A stretch of DNA of 7,585 nt from Candidatus Woesearchaeota archaeon CG10_big_fil_rev_8_21_14_0_10_32_24 (GCA_002763025.1 PCYG01000012.1:1-7585), one strand, 5' to 3'; counted from the stretch's first letter, positions 1-6,473 are shown. Translations and numbers: made by a program. Notes: a model not told the origin generated them from the letters alone.

Positions 1-156
1 CTTTAGTGTTCTGAAGCAGAGAAAGTACCAATTTATGAACGTTTATCGACTCTAACATTTCTTTGCGGGTGGGGGAAGCCCCTTACGGGGTGCCCGCGGT
101 GCAACCCCACCAGCAGAAAAGTGAGTCGGTACTATCTCTGCTTCATTTTGCTAAAG
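1..156. ncRNA. Candidate structured RNA, GC-rich, family unknown
   Basis: No ORF fits here. Bases 1-29 pair with 128-156 in exact register (i+j=157). Mismatches fall only at 9-11 and 23, with G-T wobbles at 7 and 8, so the terminal stem has 23 Watson-Crick and 2 wobble pairs without a bulge. Inside, 48-52 pairs with 123-127, 68-74 (GGTGGGG) with 105-111 (CCCCACC), and 78-82 with 87-91 around a TTAC loop. An alternative pairs 65-70 with 92-97. Bases 65-116 are 39/52 G+C in an otherwise AT-rich window, a classic mark of a structured RNA gene in AT-rich archaea. I could not match it to RNase P RNA, SRP RNA, 5S or tRNA. The strand is undecided: a TATA-like GAATATAC on the minus strand (181-188) lies about 26 nt before base 156, but AT-rich flanks make that weak. 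A DNA-level inverted-repeat element is the alternative. It may continue left of the window. Confidence 0.55.
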
Positions 157-257
157 TATTACGAAAATACATTAAGGATTGTATATTCTAAAATATATCT
201 CCTTTCTCCTATATTGGGAAGTTAATATTTATATAGAATCCCTTCTTCTGCATCATC
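157..257. other. AT-rich intergenic region before pelA
   Basis: No gene is visible between the folded element and pelA. The stretch holds the pelA promoter (228-235) and a possible minus-strand TATA-like motif at 181-188 that could serve the element at 1-156. The CTCC runs at 201-209 read as GGAG on the minus strand but lead only to an ATG with a 9-codon ORF, so I do not call a gene there. Confidence 0.6.
228..235 (+). promoter_or_regulatory. pelA TATA box (leaderless promoter)
   Basis: TTTATATA is centred about 26-27 nt before the pelA ATG at 258, the usual archaeal box A to start-site distance. The transcript therefore should begin at or next to the ATG. No Shine-Dalgarno sequence exists in 240-257, which is pyrimidine-rich. 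Purines (GGGAAG, 216-221) lie upstream where a BRE would be, though not directly adjacent. Confidence 0.65.
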
Positions 258-1307
258 ATGGACATTATCTCTTCGGATTTTAAAAAAGGAATCGTCAAAC
301 TTAGAATTACAGATGCTGATGATCTTTGGTACTTGAGTCATTTGATTGATGCAGGTGATTTTGTGAAAGGATTTACCACAAGGAAAATCAAGATTGGGGA
401 TGGAGATAATGCAACGGTTGTTAAAAAACCAATGATACTTAAGATTGAAGCGGAAACAATTGATTTTGGAAGTGGAGGCCTTTCTGTTAGAGTTAATGGA
501 AAAATTAAGGAAGGACCAGAAGATATTCCTCGCGATAGTTATCATGCAATTTCTTTAGAGGAGGGTAATGAATTTACGTTAGAAAAAGCTCATTGGATGA
601 GTTATCAGAAACAAAAGTTAGAAGAAGCATCAGAAAAAAAGTTCCATTTTTTGATGTGTTTATTTGATAGGGAAGAAGCGTTGTTTGCGTTAACAAAGAA
701 ATTTGGATATGAAATATTAGTAAGGATTAAGGGAGATGTTGAGAAAAAATCAAGAGATATTGAAATTAAAAAGGATTTCCATAAAGAAATAATTGATATG
801 ATTGAGTCCTATAATCAAAGATATGCACCAGAAAAAATTATAATTGCATCTCCAGCATTCTATAAAGACATATTACTTAAAAAAATTACGCAGGATTTCA
901 AACATAAAATTGTGATTGCAATATGTAGTGATGTAAGTAAAAATTCTATTGATGAAGTTTTAAAACGTCCGGAATTAAAGGAAGTTCTTAAAAATAGTAG
1001 AACCAGAGAAGAACAATTGCTTGTTGATGAATTGTTAAGCGAAATCAATAAAGATCATCTTGCGGTATATGGATGGAAGGAAGTAAAGGTTGCAATTGAT
1101 GCAGGAGCAGTTAAAATATTAATGATTACAGATGAGTTTATTGCGAAACATAAAGAGTCTGGAACCTATAATGAAGTAGATGAAAAAATGAAAGCTGTTG
1201 ATGCATTGCAAGGGAAAATACATATTATCTCGTCGGAACATGAGGGTGGGAAAAAATTAAACGGCCTTTCTGGAATCGCGGCCATTTTAAGATATAAATT
1301 AGTCTGA
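258..1307 (+). CDS. pelA: mRNA surveillance protein pelota (Dom34 homologue)
   Basis: A 349-residue protein of full family length. Pelota recognises ribosomes stalled with an empty A site and, with an EF1A/Hbs1-like GTPase and ABCE1, splits them for recycling. Three domains are visible. Residues 1-125 are the Sm-like N-terminal domain with the GFTTRKIKIG segment (38-47) that is diagnostic of pelota. Residues about 128-245 are the eRF1 domain 2 fold, without the GGQ motif of true release factors, as expected. Residues about 250-349 are eRF1 domain 3, ending in the signature HEGGKKLNGLSGIAAILRY (328-346). The ATG at 258 is chosen because it begins the conserved N-terminus and sits 26 nt from a TATA box, consistent with a leaderless mRNA. 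It looks monocistronic: the next gene on this strand starts 165 nt later with its own promoter and SD. The eRF1-type domains could suggest aRF1, but the missing GGQ and the pelota signatures exclude that. Confidence 0.97.
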   Translation: MDIISSDFKKGIVKLRITDADDLWYLSHLIDAGDFVKGFTTRKIKIGDGDNATVVKKPMILKIEAETIDFGSGGLSVRVNGKIKEGPEDIPRDSYHAISLEEGNEFTLEKAHWMSYQKQKLEEASEKKFHFLMCLFDREEALFALTKKFGYEILVRIKGDVEKKSRDIEIKKDFHKEIIDMIESYNQRYAPEKIIIASPAFYKDILLKKITQDFKHKIVIAICSDVSKNSIDEVLKRPELKEVLKNSRTREEQLLVDELLSEINKDHLAVYGWKEVKVAIDAGAVKILMITDEFIAKHKESGTYNEVDEKMKAVDALQGKIHIISSEHEGGKKLNGLSGIAAILRYKLV

Positions 1308-1472
1308 ACACCAATTTTGAAAAACCACAACCTTTTAATAGTAGTTTGGTTTCTTGATAATCAAGTAGCAAAAAAATGTTTTGTAATTTTTCAGAGCATA
1401 AATTTGTTATAAAGTAGAAACATTAGATGTTTATTTAATAGGTAGATAGTAAAAAGGGAGGGGTTGTAAAAA
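1308..1472 (+). promoter_or_regulatory. Intergenic region with promoter of the TrmB-like gene
   Basis: After the pelA stop there are only short T runs and no strong terminator. TTGTTATAAA (1404-1413) is the best TATA box and predicts a start near 1434, giving a leader of roughly 38 nt. A second AT-rich candidate, CTTTTAATAG, lies at 1332-1341. GGGAGGGG (1456-1463) is a strong Shine-Dalgarno sequence 9 nt before the ATG at 1473, so this gene, unlike its neighbours, appears to have a leader. Confidence 0.55.
1353..1365. promoter_or_regulatory. 13-bp palindrome CTTGATAATCAAG, possible operator
   Basis: A perfect 6+1+6 inverted repeat lies about 45 nt upstream of the predicted TATA box of the TrmB-like regulator. 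TrmB-family proteins bind palindromic operators and many act at their own promoters, so autoregulation or activation from this site is plausible. The site is short, and its link to the regulator is inference. Confidence 0.3.
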
Positions 1473-2267
1473 ATGATTGTAAAAGATGAATTATTAAGTA
1501 ATTTACGAAGATATTTTGATTTGAATTTGTATGAGGTAAAGTTATGGACCGCATTATTAAGTAGAGGTGTTTCTACAGCAGGTGAACTTTCAGATATTGC
1601 AGATGTGCCACGTTCACGAAGTTATGACGTTCTTGAATCTCTGGAGAAAAAAGGATTTGTAATCATGAAATTAGGAAAACCAATTAAATATATTGCAATT
1701 CCTCCCGCAGAAGTTGTTGATCGCGTTAAGAAAAATATGCATTTAGATGCACAAGAAAAAGTGGGAAGATTAGAAAGTATCAAAGGAGGCGATATGATGT
1801 TGGAGTTGGAAACTTTACATACAACCGGTATTGCATTAGTTGACCCTGCAGAAATGAGCGGATGCTTACGTGGGCGAAGTAATCTTTACAACCACCTAGA
1901 CTTATTAATCAAAGATGCAAAATCTTCTGTAAATATTATGACTTCTGACCAAGGATTCATGAGAAAAGCTGAGGGATTAAAAGTCTCATTACAAAAAGCT
2001 GCAAAACGAGGTGTGAAAATTCGTATTTCTGCACCATTAACAAAGGAAAATCAAAAAGTTGCAGATTCTTTGAAAGGTATTGCTGAAGTAAAACATAACA
2101 ACAAAATAAATACACGTTTTGTAACTGTGGATAGTAAGGACATGGTTTTTATGACATTGAACGATAAAGAAGTTCATCCATCCTATGATTTAGGAGTTTG
2201 GGTCAAAACACCTTATTTCACAACTGCAATGGATCATATGTTTGAGGGTATGTGGAAACAAAAATAA
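1473..2267 (+). CDS. TrmB-family transcriptional regulator
   Basis: A 264-residue protein. Residues 10-80 form a TrmB-type winged helix: L-Y-E-V-K-L-W at 19-25, ELSDIADVPRSRSYDVLESLEKKGFV at 38-63 as the recognition helix and wing, and the IKYIAIPP segment (71-78) that ends this domain. Residues about 85-115 are a short helical linker. Residues about 130-264 resemble the phospholipase-D-like C-terminal domain of many archaeal TrmB relatives (RGRSNLYNHLDLLIKDAKSS, 133-152). No HKD motif is present, so it is presumably not an enzyme but a ligand-sensing or dimerising domain. The family includes sugar-responsive regulators of transport and metabolism. No sugar genes occur nearby and the ligand is unknown. 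The start at 1473 is set by the SD GGGAGGGG at a 9-nt spacing. A T-rich tract follows the stop immediately, so it is probably transcribed alone. Confidence 0.88.
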   Translation: MIVKDELLSNLRRYFDLNLYEVKLWTALLSRGVSTAGELSDIADVPRSRSYDVLESLEKKGFVIMKLGKPIKYIAIPPAEVVDRVKKNMHLDAQEKVGRLESIKGGDMMLELETLHTTGIALVDPAEMSGCLRGRSNLYNHLDLLIKDAKSSVNIMTSDQGFMRKAEGLKVSLQKAAKRGVKIRISAPLTKENQKVADSLKGIAEVKHNNKINTRFVTVDSKDMVFMTLNDKEVHPSYDLGVWVKTPYFTTAMDHMFEGMWKQK

Positions 2268-2297
2268 TTTTGTTTTTCTTTTATTTTTTTATTGTTT
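2268..2297 (+). terminator. T-rich terminator after the TrmB-like gene
   Basis: The stop codon is followed at once by about 30 nt made almost entirely of T runs (TTTTGTTTTTCTTTTATTTTTTTATTG). Archaeal RNA polymerase terminates at such tracts without needing a hairpin. This separates the regulator's transcript from the folded element at 2315-2454 and from pheS. Confidence 0.6.
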
Positions 2298-2314
2298 GAT
2301 AATTCTACATTAAA

Positions 2315-2454
2315 TAGTCAACGATAGAAATAAAACATAATTTAGCACTATGCACGCCGCGTAGATTTTTGTCTACTTTATTTATCTTAATTAGACAAAA
2401 ATGCGGCTCCCTTGGCAATAGTGCTAAATGATGCAAAAATTTTGTCATTGACTA
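2315..2454. ncRNA. Candidate structured RNA or long inverted-repeat element
   Basis: A 37-nt arm (2315-2351) pairs with 2418-2454 in constant register (i+j=4769). Segment 2315-2329/2440-2454 has one mismatch and two wobbles. 2330-2335/2434-2439 is an A-rich internal loop. 2336-2351/2418-2433 has one mismatch in 16. Further in, 2356-2360 (GCCGC) pairs with 2403-2407 (GCGGC) and 2365-2375 pairs with 2392-2402 for 11 perfect bp around a 16-nt loop. A competing small hairpin forms between 2361-2365 (GTAGA) and 2372-2376 (TCTAC). It contains no ORF. It lies after the regulator's terminator and before the pheS promoter, so it is not in the pheS leader. CATTAAATAG (2308-2317) could be a TATA box starting RNA near 2338, inside the outer arm. 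A MITE-like DNA element is the alternative. Confidence 0.5.
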
Positions 2455-2467
2455 AAATAAGAGTAAT

Positions 2468-2476
2468 TTTATAAAT
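2468..2476 (+). promoter_or_regulatory. pheST TATA box (leaderless promoter)
   Basis: TTTATAAAT is centred 26 nt before the pheS ATG at 2498. No Shine-Dalgarno sequence lies in 2477-2497, so pheS is most simply read as a leaderless mRNA. The box lies 14 nt beyond the end of the folded element at 2315-2454. Confidence 0.65.
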
Positions 2477-2497
2477 AACCCCTCATTCTAAACTCCT

Positions 2498-4021
2498 ATG
2501 AGTCACGAGAATCTGATTGCAAAATTGCATCCATTAGAACGACAAGTTTTACATGCATTAAAGGAAGCTTCACAGCTCTCTGAAATAATAAAAATTACGA
2601 AGATGCAAGAAATTGAAATTATTCGTGCTCTCCAATGGTTAGAAAACAAAGATGTTCTTAAAATCAATACAGAAAAAAAGCGATTAGTATCATTAGATGT
2701 AAATGGAAAAAGGTACAAATCTGAAGGGTTACCTGAAAAAATATTCTTATCTGTATTGAATGATGAATATAAGGGCATTAATGTTATTACGAAGAAATCT
2801 AAATTAAGTAGGGAAGAAGTTAATGCATGTATTGGATTATTAAAAAGGAAACAAGCAATTGATGTGAAGAAAGGCGAACAATGGCTTGAAGTGAAAATCA
2901 CAGAAGCGGGAAAACGAGTTTTGCAAGAAAAATCTGATGAAGAAGTATTCTTAAAACTGGATTTTCCACAGGAAGAACATTCGTTGGATCAAAATGTATT
3001 AAATGAATTAAAGAAACGAAAAGATTTTCTGAAAATTGATGAACTTAAATTGTTATCCATTGAACTTTCTGAATTGGGAAAAGAATTAGTTACCGCGGAT
3101 TTAGGCGGTGAAGTCATTAACAGATTAACGCCTGCTATGTTAAAAACAGGAAGTTGGAAGGATAAGAATTTTAGATATTACGATGTTGAGATTAATGTAC
3201 CTACAAAATCTGGTGGAAGAAGACATCCATATAATGACTCTTTGAATATTATTAGGAGTGCATTTTTAGAAATGGGATTCCAAGAAATGGAAGGACCATG
3301 GGTTGAAACATCATTCTGGAATATGGATGCAATGTGGATTCCGCAAGATCATCCTGCACGGGAAGTACAAGATACATTTTATTTAGATCAACTAGGTGAA
3401 TTGCCACAAGATAAAAAATTAGTAGAAAATGTAAAACAAGCACATGAAAATGGTTTGAATACAGGCAGTACGGGACATACAAAAGAATGGAATCCAGAAG
3501 TTGCAAAACAATTATTGTTGAGAACACATAGTACTGCAACAACATTTCGCACATTCTATGATCAAAAATTAAACCATAATTGTAAATATTTTTACATTGC
3601 AAACAATTTTAGAAATGAAGCGATTGATGCAACCCATCTTGCAGAATTTGGACAAGCTGAAGGATTTATCATGGGAAATCACTTAACGCTTGCAGATTTA
3701 ATGGGATTCATTAAAGAATTCTACGCAAAATTAGGCATTACAAAAATTCGGTTCAAACCAACATTTAACCCTTACACAGAACCAAGTATGGAAGCACATT
3801 ATTATAATGAAAAATTAGGAAAATGGTATGCATTAATTAATTCGGGTATCTTTAGACCGGAAGCACTTGCTCCCTTTGGTATTACAAAGTCCGTCATTGC
3901 ATGGGGTATGGGGTCATCTAGGATTGCGGCAATTTTATCTGAAAAAAATAAATTAAAAGAACTTGTTGGTCCAGAAGTTCCATTTGAATGGATTAGGAAA
4001 CATCAGAGGATTAAGGTATAA
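2498..4021 (+). CDS. pheS: Phenylalanine--tRNA ligase alpha subunit
   Basis: The catalytic subunit of the (alpha-beta)2 enzyme that activates phenylalanine with ATP and charges tRNA-Phe in the cytoplasm. At 507 residues it matches the archaeal/eukaryotic cytosolic form. Residues 1-170 are winged-helix modules absent from bacterial PheS. The class II core begins about residue 240: motif 1 runs through 243-278 (HPYN ... FLEMGFQEMEGPWVE), THSTATT is at 343-349, and motif 2 FRNEAIDATHLAEF begins at 371. FNPYTEPSMEAH (423-434), NSGIFRPEALAPFG (448-461) and motif 3 GMGSSRIAAI (470-479) follow. The family usually reads EFHQxEG after motif 2; here it is EFGQAEG (383-389), with glycine (codon GGA, 3650-3652) for the histidine, while the substrate-binding Gln and Glu remain. 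Motif 3 keeps its Arg but has SS where LE/ID is common. The stop overlaps the pheT start by 1 nt. Confidence 0.97.
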   Translation: MSHENLIAKLHPLERQVLHALKEASQLSEIIKITKMQEIEIIRALQWLENKDVLKINTEKKRLVSLDVNGKRYKSEGLPEKIFLSVLNDEYKGINVITKKSKLSREEVNACIGLLKRKQAIDVKKGEQWLEVKITEAGKRVLQEKSDEEVFLKLDFPQEEHSLDQNVLNELKKRKDFLKIDELKLLSIELSELGKELVTADLGGEVINRLTPAMLKTGSWKDKNFRYYDVEINVPTKSGGRRHPYNDSLNIIRSAFLEMGFQEMEGPWVETSFWNMDAMWIPQDHPAREVQDTFYLDQLGELPQDKKLVENVKQAHENGLNTGSTGHTKEWNPEVAKQLLLRTHSTATTFRTFYDQKLNHNCKYFYIANNFRNEAIDATHLAEFGQAEGFIMGNHLTLADLMGFIKEFYAKLGITKIRFKPTFNPYTEPSMEAHYYNEKLGKWYALINSGIFRPEALAPFGITKSVIAWGMGSSRIAAILSEKNKLKELVGPEVPFEWIRKHQRIKV

Positions 4022-5685
4022 TGGTTATTGTAGATACAACATTCAGCAGAATGCAAGAACTTGTAAAGAAAGAATTGACAATTGAAGAATTAGAAGAAGT
4101 TCTTGCAGATATTGGTATGGAATTAGATGAAGTAAATGGAGATATTATCAAGATTGAAATTACAGCTGAACGTATTGACTTAATTTCTGTAGAAGGATTG
4201 GCACGTGCTATTAATAGTTATTTTGGATTAGTTAAAGGATATGAACATGTTTCTGTAGAAAAAAGTGATTATGTTCATCTTATTGATAACTCCGTGAAAA
4301 ATGTAAGAGAGTTCACACGTTCGTTTGTAGTTAAAGGATTGAAATTATCTGATGAATTAATTAAAACATTAATGCAAGTGCAAGAAAAAATTCACGATAC
4401 CTATGGACGAAAACGAAAGAAAGTTGCGATTGGAGTTTATGATTTAAATTTAATCACATTTCCCATCACCTATAAAGCAGAAAAACCTGAAAATATTTCA
4501 TTCGTACCTTTAGACATGATTCAAGAAATGAGTGGGTTACAAATTTTAGAAGAACATCCTAAAGGTCAATCGTATGCCCATTTACTTCAAGGATTAACAT
4601 TATTTCCAATTCATAAAGATGCAAAAGGAAATATTCTTTCAATGCCTCCTGTCATTAATTCACATAAATTAGGAAAAATTTCTGCTGCCACAAAGGATTT
4701 ATTTGTAGAATGTACAGGTCCAAGTGCTGAAGCATTAGATAGTATTATGGATGTTCTTGCAACAATGTTTGCAGATTGGGAAGGAACAATTTTTGCTGTT
4801 ACAATTAAAGATGGTAAAGAAGAAATTATATGTCCAAGTTTTAAAAACCAAGAATGGACCGTTACAGCAGATGTGGTAAAAAAGTTAATTGGGATTGATG
4901 TAGATACTAAAAAAGTAACTGAATTATTACCTAAAATGCAATATATGGTTCTTGAAACAAAAGGTGAAAATATCAAAGTATCCATTCCTTCCGTGAGAAC
5001 TGACATCTGGCATCCTGTAGATATTGCAGATGATGTTGCACGCGCATATGGATATAATAACATTACACCGAAGGTTCCAAATCTTTCTACGGTTGGAGGA
5101 ATGTTACCATTAAATAAATTAAAAGAAGACCTCGCAAACTTCCTTATTGGATTTGGATTAATAGAATTAAATTCATGGGCGTTGACAAATCATATAGATC
5201 AATATGAAAAAATGAATCTTGTTGATGAGCCACATATAAAACTTGGTAAAGATACACAGGATTCTGAATTAAACCAAATACGATCATGGATGATTCCTGA
5301 AGCAATCAAAACTTTAGTTGCAAATAGAAGTAGTGGATATCCACAGAATGTATTTGAACTTGGCATTTGCGTGCTACCAGACAATACGAAAGATGTGAAA
5401 GCCCGAAATGTAGAAAAATTAGTGTGTTTATTATGTGAAGAAAAAACTGATTTCACACAAATCAAACAAATCCTAGATGCTGTATGTAACTTTATAGGCA
5501 TTGAATATGCTGTGAAGGAATCAAAACATAATTCATTCATTGAAGGAAGAATGGGTAATGTAATTGTTAACGGACTTAATATTGGATTAATTGGTGAGAT
5601 TCATCCGCAAGTATTGGATAACTGGGATTTAAAAATGCCCGTTACTGCATTAGAAATTGATTTATCAATCATTAATAAATTATAA
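4021..5685 (+). CDS. pheT: Phenylalanine--tRNA ligase beta subunit
   Basis: The beta subunit of PheRS, needed for assembly, tRNA binding and editing of misacylated Tyr-tRNA-Phe. At 554 residues it is the compact archaeal type, without the N-terminal EMAP/OB domain of bacterial PheT. Residues 1-85 contain EITAERIDLISVEGLARA (46-63), matching the family EITPNRPDLLSVEGLARA. The B3/B4 editing domain spans about 90-265 (PPVINSHKLGKISAATKDLFVECTG, 209-233). The B5 domain spans about 278-348 (PSVRTDIWHPVDIADDVARAYGYNNI, 323-348). The remainder is the inactive class II-like core, including VFELGICV (444-451) and IGLIGEIHPQVLDNW (521-535). The start is the ATG in TAATG, where the pheS stop and pheT start share one base; an AGAGG (4005-4009) precedes it, favouring translational coupling. 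It ends 29 nt from the stop of the opposing L14e gene. Confidence 0.96.
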   Translation: MVIVDTTFSRMQELVKKELTIEELEEVLADIGMELDEVNGDIIKIEITAERIDLISVEGLARAINSYFGLVKGYEHVSVEKSDYVHLIDNSVKNVREFTRSFVVKGLKLSDELIKTLMQVQEKIHDTYGRKRKKVAIGVYDLNLITFPITYKAEKPENISFVPLDMIQEMSGLQILEEHPKGQSYAHLLQGLTLFPIHKDAKGNILSMPPVINSHKLGKISAATKDLFVECTGPSAEALDSIMDVLATMFADWEGTIFAVTIKDGKEEIICPSFKNQEWTVTADVVKKLIGIDVDTKKVTELLPKMQYMVLETKGENIKVSIPSVRTDIWHPVDIADDVARAYGYNNITPKVPNLSTVGGMLPLNKLKEDLANFLIGFGLIELNSWALTNHIDQYEKMNLVDEPHIKLGKDTQDSELNQIRSWMIPEAIKTLVANRSSGYPQNVFELGICVLPDNTKDVKARNVEKLVCLLCEEKTDFTQIKQILDAVCNFIGIEYAVKESKHNSFIEGRMGNVIVNGLNIGLIGEIHPQVLDNWDLKMPVTALEIDLSIINKL

Positions 5686-5714
5686 TCATAAAAATAAAAT
5701 AAAAAAAAGAAAAC
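5686..5714 (-). terminator. T-tract terminator of the L34e-L14e operon
   Basis: The 29 bp between the converging pheT and L14e stops are almost pure A on the + strand. On the minus strand they give TTTTCTTTTTTTTATTTTAT directly after the L14e stop, a strong archaeal-type poly-T terminator. The + strand has no equivalent tract here, so pheT transcription may end only inside the L14e region, where + strand T runs occur (for example 5755-5779), giving overlapping 3' ends. Confidence 0.6.
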
Positions 5715-6122
5715 TTATTCTTCTTGGTCTTCGGTTGCGTCAGATTCAGAAACTTCTTCTTTCTTAGCTTCCTTTTTTGCAGGTTTTGGCTTAGCTTCAG
5801 CTTTAAGTGTTTCTTTTTTAGCTACAAGTTTTGCTTTGATTACTTTTTGTTTTTTTGGTCGTTCTTTTGATTCTTTTTTCTTTGTGTCAAGAACTTCTAC
5901 ACCAATCTTTCCGAAAGCTGTTTTTACATCTGCATGTGATCCTGATTTTACATCAAGCATTTGAGCAAGTGGTTCAAGATGGTTAATGTTTACCTTTCTA
6001 CGTCTTGTTGCACCATCGATAACTACATATTGTTTGTCAACTTGTTCAACTACAACGCATCTTTTACCTGCATCTCGTCCTGCGAGTTTCACACAGACTC
6101 TTCCTATTTCGTATAAACTCAT
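5715..6122 (-). CDS. rpl14e: Large-subunit ribosomal protein L14e (eL14) with long charged tail
   Basis: A large ribosomal subunit protein found only in archaea and eukaryotes. Residues 1-75 are the family fold: the N-terminal YEIGRVCVKLAGRDAGKRCVV (residues 4-24) is the KOW-like SH3 segment, followed by DGATRRRKVNINHLEPL (36-52), typical of L14e. Archaeal L14e is usually about 75-100 residues. This one has 135, because about 55 residues of low complexity follow (80-135), first rich in Lys/Ala/Glu and then ending acidic (EEVSESDATEDQEE). Such a tail is probably unstructured and may contact rRNA or extend from the surface. The ATG at 6122 overlaps the L34e stop as ATGA (4 nt), so the pair is translationally coupled in one operon. 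Confidence 0.93.
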   Translation of the reverse strand: MSLYEIGRVCVKLAGRDAGKRCVVVEQVDKQYVVIDGATRRRKVNINHLEPLAQMLDVKSGSHADVKTAFGKIGVEVLDTKKKESKERPKKQKVIKAKLVAKKETLKAEAKPKPAKKEAKKEEVSESDATEDQEE

Positions 6123-6394
6123 TGTGCTTCACCCCTAACTTGATCTTTCAATAATTGTCGTGTACACTTTGAACAAAGTACACCACCATATGGTCGTTCT
6201 GGACGTCTTGCTGTTTTTGGCACTTTCGCCATCACTGCTGGACGATCTCTTGGTACACCTGAAAGTGGTTTTTTACAAGTACCACAAATTGTTTTACTTG
6301 GTTTACTTTCACGATAATGAACTACATTTCTACTTCCTGGAGTTTTAACGAAAACTTTTCTAAATCTCCCTGATTTTTCTCTTCCTGCTGGCAT
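6119..6394 (-). CDS. rpl34e: Large-subunit ribosomal protein L34e (eL34)
   Basis: A 91-residue archaeal/eukaryotic large-subunit protein. It begins MPAGREKSGRFRKVFVKTPG, the family N-terminus. CGTC and CSKC (about 39 residues apart) provide the four cysteines of a zinc ribbon, and the conserved SKTICGTCKKPLSGVPRDRP and ARRPERPYGGVLCSKC blocks surround them. I place the start at the ATG at 6394, not the in-frame TTG at 6418, because the family starts at MPAG and a Shine-Dalgarno sequence AAGGAGA (6410-6404, minus strand) lies about 8-9 nt before it; the TTG start would place this SD inside the gene. It is the first gene of a two-gene operon with L14e. Unlike the leaderless genes nearby, it is SD-led. 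Confidence 0.95.
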   Translation of the reverse strand: MPAGREKSGRFRKVFVKTPGSRNVVHYRESKPSKTICGTCKKPLSGVPRDRPAVMAKVPKTARRPERPYGGVLCSKCTRQLLKDQVRGEAQ

Positions 6395-6423
6395 TTTTTT
6401 TAGTCTCCTTACAAACAAATTAG

Positions 6424-6443
6424 AATTAAGCGTTAGCTTGATT
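6424..6443 (-). promoter_or_regulatory. Leader hairpin upstream of L34e
   Basis: AATTAAGC (6424-6431) pairs with GCTTGATT (6436-6443) around a 4-nt GTTA loop, all 8 pairs formed if one G-T wobble is allowed. It lies 30-49 nt before the L34e ATG and upstream of its SD, so in a minus-strand transcript it would be in the 5' leader. Ribosomal protein leaders are often control points, but no binding target is recognisable. Confidence 0.3.
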
Positions 6444-6462
6444 CACGTTGCCGTAAAATCTA

Positions 6463-6473
6463 TCCTATTAGGA
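6463..6473. promoter_or_regulatory. 11-bp palindrome TCCTATTAGGA
   Basis: A perfect 5+1+5 inverted repeat in the short region shared by the 5' ends of the minus-strand L34e operon and the + strand small ORF at 6508. It could be an operator or chance. AT-rich TATA-like minus-strand motifs sit just upstream of it (6475-6490 and 6501-6508). Confidence 0.2.

Noticed and set aside
1..156. Element read as RNase P RNA, SRP RNA, 5S rRNA or tRNA
   Set aside because: The conserved segments I know for these (for example the RNase P CR-I and CR-V segments, the SRP helix 8 GNAR loop with AGCAG opposite, the tRNA T-arm) are not present in a consistent arrangement on either strand. GGGGGAAGCCCC and AGCAG occur but not in the SRP geometry.
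157..215. Minus-strand small gene behind the GGAGAAAGGAG motif
   Set aside because: The nearest ATG opens only nine codons and is too far from the purine-rich motif.
222..545. Open frame on the minus strand opposite pelA
   Set aside because: It is rich in Asn/Phe/Ile as expected from a shadow of AT-rich coding sequence, resembles no known protein and lies opposite a certain gene. The same applies to minus-strand frames at 860-1048, 2503-2901, 3252-3602, 4611-5063 and 5199-5540.
1322..1352. AAACCA/TGGTTT hairpin as a terminator after pelA
   Set aside because: Only six pairs with a 19-nt loop and no following T-tract of note; too weak to call.
2315..2454. T-box-like or leader control of pheS
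   Set aside because: The element lies upstream of the pheS TATA box (2468-2476), so it would not be in a leaderless pheS mRNA. T-boxes are also bacterial.
6160..6348. Open frame on the + strand opposite L34e
   Set aside because: Shadow of a certain ribosomal protein gene; the protein is low in information and has no ribosome binding site. The same holds for the + strand frame at 6875-7084 opposite the EMC3-like gene.
6395..6418. Upstream TTG start for L34e
   Set aside because: It would add eight residues before the conserved MPAG start and put the Shine-Dalgarno sequence inside the coding region.
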